Shown: positions 1-5,893 of the stretch, piece after piece
Numbering within the stretch: position 1 is the stretch's first letter
Layout: the number at the start of each line of letters is the position of its first letter
Assembly (NCBI GenBank): GCA_029866155.1
Contig: JARWZW010000022.1
Coordinates: 1-53,632 of the forward strand
Origin: Caulobacter sp.
GTDB taxonomy: Bacteria > Pseudomonadota > Alphaproteobacteria > Caulobacterales > Caulobacteraceae
Reading direction: 5' to 3'
DNA length: 53,632 bases
Position numbers and translations under genes: made by a program
Notes under the pieces: generated by a model
What the model was told of the DNA's origin: nothing
Databases searched by the model: none
Seen by the model: only the letters and a program-made list of their open reading frames with translations

Positions 1-64
1 GTTGCTGGAGTCGGGATATGGAGCGGCATGACCGTTGGTCAAGCGGCGCAGAAGCACAGGTCAT
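1..64 (-). CDS. Possible start of a gene translationally coupled to the ECF sigma factor (partial)
   Basis: An ATG overlaps the sigma factor stop as ATGA and opens a frame without stops for 21 codons to the window edge. The position is where ECF11-type sigma factors normally have their ChrR-type zinc anti-sigma factor. The visible residues (start MTCASAPLDQ) do not resemble the usual ChrR N-terminus. A second ATG at 27-29 in another frame is also open to the edge. I cannot name the product; the call rests on position and overlap only. Confidence 0.25.
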   Translation of the reverse strand, partial: MTCASAPLDQRSCRSISRLQQ

Positions 65-648
65 GTCAGCTCCTGCAGCGCGGCTCGAAGCTTGCCGAAG
101 GCGAGTCTGAGCCTCGACTTTACAGTCCCGAGGGCCAGTCCTGTCGCCTGGGCGATCTCGCTGTGGCTCAGCTCTTCGTAAAAAGCCTGGCGAACCAGGT
201 CGCGTTGTTCCAGCGGCAGCAGATCAAGCGCCGCGGTAACCCTGGCCTGCCGTTGGCCGGCGTCCACCTCATCAGCAGGATCTGTCAGGGGCGGCGGAAG
301 CAATGACGGGTCAGACTCGTCCAGCCTTGCGGTCTGGTCCCGTCGGAAGACATCGATCCTCCGGTTCCGGGCAATCCGGAAGATCCAGGTCGAGACGGTG
401 GCCTGTCGGGGGTCGAAACTGCCGGCCTTGCGCCACACAGCGACCATCACCTCCTGCACCAGTTCGTCGGCCCGGGCGGGGTCAAGACCCAGACGCAGGA
501 GATAACCCTTCACCCGGGGCCCGTAATGCAGGAACAGCTGTCGAAAAGCATCGCGATCGCCGGCTTCGGCGATGGCTTTCACCAGGGGCGCAAAAGGGTC
601 CGCCCCCGCGCCAACACGCTCCCCGTCCTTCAAGTCCAGACGCCTCAT
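61..648 (-). CDS. ECF-family RNA polymerase sigma factor (RpoE/ECF11-like)
   Basis: A 195-residue alternative sigma factor that would direct RNA polymerase to a stress regulon. Region 2 spans about residues 35-105 (FRQLFLHYGPRVKGYL, then ATVSTWIFRIARNRRIDVFRR, the -10 recognition and melting part). Region 4 spans about 135-190 (LPLEQRDLVRQAFYEELSHSE, then GLALGTVKSRLRLA, a helix-turn-helix for the -35). The spacing and wording match the Rhodobacter RpoE/ChrR class, which responds to singlet oxygen, so a photo-oxidative or related stress role is an inference. It is divergent from the PHB depolymerase. No clear Shine-Dalgarno precedes the ATG, and I found no convincing ECF11-type promoter upstream. 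Confidence 0.9.
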   Translation of the reverse strand: MRRLDLKDGERVGAGADPFAPLVKAIAEAGDRDAFRQLFLHYGPRVKGYLLRLGLDPARADELVQEVMVAVWRKAGSFDPRQATVSTWIFRIARNRRIDVFRRDQTARLDESDPSLLPPPLTDPADEVDAGQRQARVTAALDLLPLEQRDLVRQAFYEELSHSEIAQATGLALGTVKSRLRLAFGKLRAALQELT

Positions 649-822
649 CCGAGCGTGTTGTCTGATCCGGACCGTCGGAAATGACGGTCATCACGCTACC
701 TGCCTGACCCCCGCATAGACCATTCCGGCGGCCTCCGGAACGGCTTTGGACGGATCACAATGCGGACTGGACTTCATTAAGGCCCGCCGTGCTATGCTGC
801 GTCGCACAAGAGGTGAGGTTCC

Positions 823-2079
823 ATGCTCTATTCGCTGCAGGAAGCCAGCTACTACGCAACGACGCCCATGCGTCTGGCCGCCCGGATGACCCGGGACTTC
901 TGGGTGTCGCCGCTCAATCCCGCGCGGGATTCCGTGCTGGGCCGCAACATTTCCGCGGCCGCTGACCTCTATTCCAACGTCACCCGCCGCTATGGCCGCC
1001 CGGACTGGGGCATCGACCAGACCGAGGTGAACGGGGTCAAGGTGCGGGTCCGCCAGACGGTGGTCTGGGAAAGTCCCTGGTGCCGGCTGATCCAGTTCGA
1101 CCGCGATATGGCCGACATGCGACGGGCCGGCAAGATGCAGCTGGATCCCGCCGTCCTGCTGGTGGCTCCCCTGTCGGGCCATTACGCGACCCTGTTGCGG
1201 GGAACGGTCGAGGCCCTGATTCCGGACCATGCCGTGTTTGTCACCGACTGGTCCAATGCCCGCGACGTGCCGATGGCCGAGGGGCGCTTTGATCTGGACG
1301 ACTATATCGACCACATCCGGACCATGCTGGGCGTCCTGGGCGCCCGGGCCCATGTGATCGGAGTCTGTCAGCCAGGTCCGGCGGTTCTGGCGGCCGCAGC
1401 CCTGATGGCCGAGGACAAGGACCCTGGCCGCCCGCGCAGCATGACATTCATGGGGTCGCCCATCGACGCCCGGTTCTCGCCCACCGTGACCAACCGCCTG
1501 GCGGAGGAGCGGCCCTTCACCTGGTTTCAGTCGAACATGATCTACACCGTGCCGCCACCCCATCCGGGCGTGTTGCGGCGCGTCTATCCGGGCTTCGTCC
1601 AGCTGGCCAGCTTCATGTCGATGAACATGCAGAAACACCAGGACGCCCATAAGCGCTATTTCGAGCATCTGGTGGCCGGGGATGGCGACAGCGCCGAAAA
1701 GCACCGGGTCTTCTATGACGAATACCTGTCCGTCCTCGACCTCACCGAAGAGTTCTATCTGCAGACCGTCGAGAAGGTGTTCCAGAAACACCTGCTGCCC
1801 CAGGGCAAGCTCTTTCACCGGGATCGCCGGGTCGATCCCTCGGCGATTTCAGATATCGCCCTGATGACGGTGGAGGGCGAGCTGGACGATATATCCGGGG
1901 TCGGCCAGACCCAGGCCGCCCATGCCCTCTGCCCCAATATCCCGGACAGCATGAAAGAGCTCTATATCCAGCCGGGCGTCGGCCATTATGGCGTGTTCAA
2001 TGGCAAGCGCTTCAAGGAAGAGATTTTCCCGCGCGTGGCGGCCTTCATCCGCCGCACGGATCCGGATTTCGCCAGCTGA
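823..2079 (+). CDS. phaZ: Intracellular polyhydroxybutyrate depolymerase
   Basis: A 418-residue alpha/beta hydrolase of the intracellular PhaZ family, which mobilises native PHB granules. The nucleophile is a cysteine in a lipase-box-like VCQPGPA (Cys182). Asp355 (EGELDDISG) and His388 (QPGVGHYGVF) complete a Cys-Asp-His triad with the spacing of the Ralstonia enzyme. The N-terminus MLYSLQEASYYATTPMR is typical of the family and there is no signal peptide, consistent with a cytoplasmic granule enzyme. AAGAGGTGAGG sits just upstream of the ATG and supports this start. Length is normal for the family. Confidence 0.95.
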   Translation: MLYSLQEASYYATTPMRLAARMTRDFWVSPLNPARDSVLGRNISAAADLYSNVTRRYGRPDWGIDQTEVNGVKVRVRQTVVWESPWCRLIQFDRDMADMRRAGKMQLDPAVLLVAPLSGHYATLLRGTVEALIPDHAVFVTDWSNARDVPMAEGRFDLDDYIDHIRTMLGVLGARAHVIGVCQPGPAVLAAAALMAEDKDPGRPRSMTFMGSPIDARFSPTVTNRLAEERPFTWFQSNMIYTVPPPHPGVLRRVYPGFVQLASFMSMNMQKHQDAHKRYFEHLVAGDGDSAEKHRVFYDEYLSVLDLTEEFYLQTVEKVFQKHLLPQGKLFHRDRRVDPSAISDIALMTVEGELDDISGVGQTQAAHALCPNIPDSMKELYIQPGVGHYGVFNGKRFKEEIFPRVAAFIRRTDPDFAS

Positions 2080-2650
2080 CGGGGACTGACCCCGGCACTT
2101 CCTGGCAGGGACTATTCTTTAAACTCGGGTCTCAACGGCCTTTGCTGACCGATGTGGCCGGTGATGACCCAGGGAAAAGCCGGCCGCGCTGGGCCTGAAG
2201 GCGACAGTGAGCGAAGCCCGAACTCGGGGCTCAGGCGTCAAAGGCCGGATGAAAGCAGAATCGGCCTGCCGGAATGGGGCCGTCGAGCGGTAGCACCATG
2301 AAATATTCGGGCGGTTCGTTCTGCGGCCTTTGCGCTGCAGCTTTGATAAACCCGTGGCGGGAATAGTAGTGGGTATCGCCAACACGCCTGCAGCGACCGA
2401 CTTTCCTAGCCTTCATACACGCTATGGCATTGCGGATGAGCGTACCAACAACGCCCATTTTCTGCAGGGCCAGTCCATTCCGTCTGCCTTCCATAAACCG
2501 GAACAGCTTTTTTCGGCAGCGTGCTGCGGGTTCCCTGGTCCAGCCCGGAATGACGGCGAAGCCAGGTCCGGTCATCGCGTTCCGGCCCAAACTTCAAACC
2601 GAGACACGCCCCATTTCCCTTTGTCCGTGACCGGCTTACTTCTGGGCGGA
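2080..2650. other. 571-base region without an intact gene
   Basis: Between phaZ and the metalloprotease. It begins with a short hairpin right after the phaZ stop (CGGGG 2080-2084 pairs CCCCG 2090-2094, no T-tract). It then holds a minus-strand remnant of a GNAT acetyltransferase (listed separately) and, at about 2525-2570, a segment reading CCCGGAATGACGG. In the minus frame that segment encodes AVIPGWTREPA, the signature of a widespread class of bacterial intergenic repeats that I recall as VIPGLTRNP-type. I see no promoter or RNA gene I could defend. Confidence 0.6.
2231..2467 (-). pseudogene. C-terminal remnant of a GNAT-family N-acetyltransferase
   Basis: About 78 codons read like the second half of a YhbS-type GNAT protein. 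GVVGTLIRNAIACMKA resembles the acetyl-CoA pyrophosphate loop and following helix. VGDTHYYSRHGF matches the conserved 'VGDxxYYxRFGF' segment. PPEYFMVLPLDG and a terminal FHPAFDA match the last strands. The N-terminal half with the first strands is missing: upstream, the open frame runs into an intergenic repeat (AVIPGWTREPA), so the surviving frame is a chimera of repeat and gene fragment. Several family positions have drifted to basic residues. This looks like a decaying gene rather than a working enzyme. Confidence 0.6.
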
Positions 2651-3376
2651 ATGAACCTGTTCAAACCTCCCGCCTTCGCCCATGGCGACCGCCTCGAAGC
2701 GGCCGGCCATGTCGTTCGGCTGGCGATCAATCCCAGGGCCCGGCGGGTCAGCCTGCGGATCGACCGCACCCGGCGGGAGGTCATCGCCACCGCCCCGACC
2801 GCCCGGCGCCTGGCCGAGGCCGCGACCTTCGCCCGGGATCGCGCCGACTGGATCGCCCAGCAGATGGCGGGTCTGCCGACGGCCACGCCAGTCTGTCCGG
2901 GACTGACTGTTTCACTGTTTGGCCAGGCGTTCGAACTGGTCACGGCGACGGGGCGGGCTCGCCTCGACGCCGAGGCCGGCCAGATCCTGGCCCCGGACGA
3001 CGCCGCCTATGGGGACCGTGTACTGCGGCTGATCAAGGTCCACAGCCAGCGCCGCTTCCTGCACCTGACGGGCGCCTATTGCGAAAAGCTGTCGACGGCG
3101 GTGCCCCGGGTCAGCGTGGTCGATCCCAAGGCGCGCTGGGGCAGCTGCTCCCCGGCCAGGCCGGGTGTCGGGCCCTCCATCCGCTATAGCTGGCGTCTGG
3201 CCCTGGCCCCGTTCGAGGTGGCCGACTATGTCGCTGCCCATGAATGCGCCCATCTGATCGAGGCCAATCATGGTCCCCGCTTCTGGGCCCTGGTGTCCCG
3301 CACCTTTGGCGACCCCGCGCCGCACCGGGACTGGCTTCGCCATAACGGAACCGCCCTTCACGCCTTTGGTCGCTAG
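2651..3376 (+). CDS. YgjP/SprT-like zinc metalloprotease (DUF45, M48-like)
   Basis: A 241-residue predicted cytosolic metallopeptidase. The N-terminal half (about 20-70) has the family's basic strand-rich segment (RARRVSLRIDRTRREVI). The WGSCS motif follows VVDPKAR. The zinc site is HECAH at 197-201 with a third ligand His207 (NHGPRFW). The substrate is unknown; the closest described relatives are YgjP-type proteins of uncertain role. The frame stays open upstream to about 2330, but that stretch is antisense to the GNAT remnant, and the family N-terminus fits the ATG at 2651. The stop codon lies inside the first unit of a dispersed hairpin repeat. Confidence 0.85.
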   Translation: MNLFKPPAFAHGDRLEAAGHVVRLAINPRARRVSLRIDRTRREVIATAPTARRLAEAATFARDRADWIAQQMAGLPTATPVCPGLTVSLFGQAFELVTATGRARLDAEAGQILAPDDAAYGDRVLRLIKVHSQRRFLHLTGAYCEKLSTAVPRVSVVDPKARWGSCSPARPGVGPSIRYSWRLALAPFEVADYVAAHECAHLIEANHGPRFWALVSRTFGDPAPHRDWLRHNGTALHAFGR

Positions 3377-3448
3377 AGCCTGTTCCGTTGTGATCAAACC
3401 GATCCTTACGGAAAAACAGGCTCTGATTCAAAAGGGTTAGAGCCTGTT
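3373..3448 (+). repeat. Dispersed stop-codon-abutting hairpin repeat, copy A
   Basis: Starts as CTAGAGCCTGTT, where TAG is the stop of the preceding gene. AGAGCCTGTT+CCGTT pairs with AACGG+AAACAGGCTCT across a short loop, with an A-bulge. A third arm AGAGCCTGTT follows at 3439-3448. It is nearly identical over about 70 bases to the reverse complement of copy B (37868-37998). The third arm encodes, on the minus strand, the final codons and stop of the ThiE-like gene. It may act as a bidirectional terminator between two convergent genes. Confidence 0.85.
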
Positions 3449-4057
3449 GAAGCCCTCGATCCCGGCGAGGCCGGCGGCGCCGCTGTCGATCAGGCGGTTG
3501 GCGGTCTCCGCCGTCACCCCGCCCAGGGCATAGACCGGCGCGGCGGTCGCCCCCACGATGGCGGTGAAGGCGTCGACCCCGAGGGGCGCGCCGGCCGAGG
3601 GACTGCGGCTTGCGAAGACCGGCGACACAAGGACCGCGTCGGCCCCCAGCCTGGCGGCTTCGGCAGCGGCGGCAAGGCTGTGTGCGGCGCAGGTCAGGAC
3701 CCAGGCCGGATGGGCCCGCCTCAGCTCCGGCATCCGGTCCCGGTCCCGTTCCGGCAGATGCAGTCCCGCTGCGCCCATGGCCAGGGCCAGGTCAGGATCG
3801 GCCCCGGCCAGCAGCAGCAGGCCCCGCTCGGCGGCGATCCCGGCCAGGCGTCGGCCCCGCTCTGGCGCGTCGGCTGCGCCAAAGGCGCGAAAGATCAGCC
3901 CTGTCCCGGCGGGCAGTCCGGCGGCCAGGGCCTCCGGATCAGGGGTGCGGTCCGGGTCGGTGAGGCAGAACAGGCGCGGCAGGGGCTTTGCGGCGGTCCA
4001 TCGCGGCCTTAAGCCTGCGGCGACGTCCTGCAATCGCCCGAGGTCTGACCCTGACAC
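3437..4057 (-). CDS. Thiamine phosphate synthase/TenI-family protein
   Basis: A 206-residue TIM-barrel protein of the ThiE/TenI superfamily. Recognisable pieces are an N-terminal FCLTDPDR, the central GADAVLVSPVFASRSPSAG that binds pyrophosphate in ThiE, and the C-terminal phosphate loop VYALGGVTAETANRLIDSGA. It may join thiazole and pyrimidine phosphates in thiamine synthesis, or be a TenI-like paralogue; some ThiE signature residues are altered, so I give no symbol. I place the start at the GTG at 4055-4057 because AAGGGGAGA lies six bases upstream; a longer frame to 4165 overlaps yggS and has unlike composition. The last residues FNRL and the TAA come from the intergenic repeat. Confidence 0.75.
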   Translation of the reverse strand: MSGSDLGRLQDVAAGLRPRWTAAKPLPRLFCLTDPDRTPDPEALAAGLPAGTGLIFRAFGAADAPERGRRLAGIAAERGLLLLAGADPDLALAMGAAGLHLPERDRDRMPELRRAHPAWVLTCAAHSLAAAAEAARLGADAVLVSPVFASRSPSAGAPLGVDAFTAIVGATAAPVYALGGVTAETANRLIDSGAAGLAGIEGFNRL

Positions 4058-4758
4058 CTGATTCTCCCCTTGCGGAAAACCGCCGGCAAATTCTGGACCG
4101 CATGGCCCTTGCCGCCAAGGCCGCGGGTCGCGATCCCGCGTCCGTCCAGCTGGTCGCCGTGTCAAAGCAGCAGCCGCAGGACCGGATCCTGGCCATGCTG
4201 GCGACCGACCAGCGGGTGTTTGGCGAAAACCGGGTTCAGGAAGCCGAGTCGCGATGGGCCGGTCAGCCCCGACGGTCCGAGCTGGAACTGCGTCTGATCG
4301 GGCCGCTCCAGACCAACAAGGTCCGCGAGGCCCTGGCCCTGTTCGATGTCATCGAGACCCTCGACCGGCCGAAGCTGGCCGAGGCCCTGGCGTCGGAAGT
4401 CCAGAAGCGCGGCCGGTCGCCGCGACTCTATATCCAGATCAATACCGGCGAGGAGCCCCAGAAGGCCGGGGTGGTCCCGGCCGGGTCCGATGACTTCATC
4501 CAGGCCTGCCGCCGTGACTGGGGCCTGGCGATCGAGGGGTTGATGTGCATCCCGCCGGAGGCCGAGCCGCCGGGCCTGCATTTCGCCTTGCTGGCCAGGA
4601 TCGCAGCCCGAAATGGCATCACCGCCCTCAGCATGGGGATGAGCGGCGACTTCGAAACCGCCATCCGGTTCGGCGCCACCAGCGTGCGGGTCGGATCGGC
4701 CCTGTTCGGCGGGCGGGCGCCGGGTCAGGCGGCCCTGAGTGGTTCGGGGCCGACATAG
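4051..4758 (+). CDS. yggS: YggS/PLPBP-family pyridoxal phosphate homeostasis protein
   Basis: A PLP-binding single-domain barrel that buffers PLP and affects amino-acid balance. The PLP lysine lies in LVAVSKQQP. FGENRVQEAESRW, RLIGPLQTNKV, INTGEEPQKAGV and the C-terminal MGMSGDFETAIRFGATSVRVGSALFG are all family motifs. The start is unclear. Homology begins at PLAENRRQIL, upstream of the first in-frame ATG (4102), and the only standard alternative is a TTG at 3988 deep in the opposite gene. A CTG at 4051 has CCCGAGG seven bases upstream and gives LTPDSPLAENR, so I infer a CTG start. It overlaps the citrate synthase convergently by 34 bases. Confidence 0.85.
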   Translation: MTPDSPLAENRRQILDRMALAAKAAGRDPASVQLVAVSKQQPQDRILAMLATDQRVFGENRVQEAESRWAGQPRRSELELRLIGPLQTNKVREALALFDVIETLDRPKLAEALASEVQKRGRSPRLYIQINTGEEPQKAGVVPAGSDDFIQACRRDWGLAIEGLMCIPPEAEPPGLHFALLARIAARNGITALSMGMSGDFETAIRFGATSVRVGSALFGGRAPGQAALSGSGPT

Positions 4759-5816
4759 CGCGACTGTGGGCGGATCAGCCGGCCTCCGGCCTGCTGTTCC
4801 CGGGCATGGGCCAGCCAGCCTGCGACCCTTCCCATGGCGAAGACCCCGGTAAAGGCGCCCGGCGGGAACTGCAGGGCTTCCAGTAGCAGGGCCGTATAGA
4901 ACTCGACATTGACGTCCAGCGGCCGGTCCGGCCGGTGGGCCTTTAGAATCTCCAGGGCCGCGATCTCCACCGATTCCGCAAACTCCAGGCGGCCGGGTCG
5001 CTGCGGCGCCTGGGCGGCGAGCCGGCGGATGGCCCCCTTCAGGGCGTCGGCCCGGGGGTCACGCACCCGGTAGATCCGATGGCCAAAGCCCATCAGCCTG
5101 TCGCCCCGCTCGAGGGCCGCCTCGATCCAGGGCCGCGCCCGTTCGGGCTTTCCGATGGCGTCCAGCATCTCGATGACCGGGCCGGGGGCGCCGCCATGCA
5201 GGGGGCCCTTCAGGGCTGACAGTCCGGCCAGGACGGCGCTGGTCAGGCCAGCCCTGGTCGAGGCCACGACCCTGGCGGCAAAGGTCGAGGCGTTGAGGCC
5301 ATGATCGCAGACCGTGACCAGATAGGCGTCCAGGGCTTCGGCCTCGCCGGGACCGGCCGGCCGGCCATGCAGCATGCGCAGGCTGTCGGCGGCGTGGGAC
5401 AGGGCCGGATCGGGCAGAATAGGGGACTCGCCGGCCTGCAGCCGGATCAGGGCCGTTGTGAAGACCGCCGGAGCGGCGACCAGAGTCAGGGCCGTCGTCA
5501 GGTCGTCGCCATCAACCAGCCGGGCCATCAGGGCCCGCACCCCCTCCACCACCGGCAGGGCGACCAGGGCCTCGTCTATGGCCGAGACCTCGCGATAGAC
5601 CTGCAGCCGGGCCTGGCCGATCCGGGCCGTCAGGTCCTTCGGCAGATCCTCGAAGAATCCGTCGAACAACAGGCGGACCACCGATTCAAAGGTGGTCCTG
5701 CCGACAAGCTGGTCCAGAGACCAGCCGCGCAGGGTCAGTCTTCCGGCCTGTCCGTCAACATCTGAAAGCACAGTGTGGGCGGCGATGACGGTCTCAAGTC
5801 CATCCGAATAGCTCAT
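4725..5816 (-). CDS. Citrate synthase-family protein
   Basis: A 363-residue short-type citrate/methylcitrate synthase, which condenses an acyl-CoA with oxaloacetate. Visible are the oxaloacetate-binding DHGLNASTFAARV (His172), the KGPLHGGA loop, the catalytic GFGHRIYRVRDPRA (His246), and the C-terminal GRLIRPQSRYVGP. The usual catalytic Asp in NVDFY is Glu305 here (DVNVEFYTALLLEAL), so activity or substrate may differ. AAGAGGAAA precedes the ATG. A promoter fitting the Caulobacter sigma-70 pattern is possible: TTGACG (reverse of 5869-5874) and GCGTGATC (reverse of 5848-5855), 13 bases apart. It is divergent from an HTH-fused paralogue 76 bases away. Confidence 0.9.
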   Translation of the reverse strand: MSYSDGLETVIAAHTVLSDVDGQAGRLTLRGWSLDQLVGRTTFESVVRLLFDGFFEDLPKDLTARIGQARLQVYREVSAIDEALVALPVVEGVRALMARLVDGDDLTTALTLVAAPAVFTTALIRLQAGESPILPDPALSHAADSLRMLHGRPAGPGEAEALDAYLVTVCDHGLNASTFAARVVASTRAGLTSAVLAGLSALKGPLHGGAPGPVIEMLDAIGKPERARPWIEAALERGDRLMGFGHRIYRVRDPRADALKGAIRRLAAQAPQRPGRLEFAESVEIAALEILKAHRPDRPLDVNVEFYTALLLEALQFPPGAFTGVFAMGRVAGWLAHAREQQAGGRLIRPQSRYVGPEPLRAA

Positions 5817-5860
5817 TTTCCCGATTTCCTCTTGCGTACGGGACCCAGATCACGCCTAAA

Positions 5861-5893
5861 TCAACTATCGTCAATCTTGATCAATATAATCAA
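5861..5893. promoter_or_regulatory. Phased TCAA direct repeats between divergent citrate synthase genes
   Basis: TCAA begins at 5861, 5871, 5881 and 5890, so the spacing is 10, 10 and 9 bases, about one helical turn. The stretch is AT-rich in an otherwise GC-rich sequence and includes the palindrome TTGATCAA (5877-5884) and a TATAAT (5885-5890). It overlaps the candidate -35 of the minus-strand citrate synthase and ends at the ATG of the HTH-fused one. A binding site for that HTH domain is an inference from position and phasing. Confidence 0.4.

Noticed and set aside
691..1818. A 375-codon minus-strand frame over phaZ
   Set aside because: Antisense shadow; phaZ has its full catalytic triad on the plus strand.
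2080..2094. Rho-independent terminator after phaZ
   Set aside because: The stem is only five base pairs with no T-tract; too weak to call.
2330..2650. A 107-residue N-terminal extension of the YgjP-like metalloprotease
   Set aside because: It is antisense to the GNAT remnant, has a different composition and is not part of the family; the ATG at 2651 fits.
5885..5890. TATAAT as a leaderless promoter for the HTH-citrate synthase
   Set aside because: It lies only two bases from the ATG, so transcription would begin downstream of the start codon. It fits better as part of the AT-rich operator candidate.
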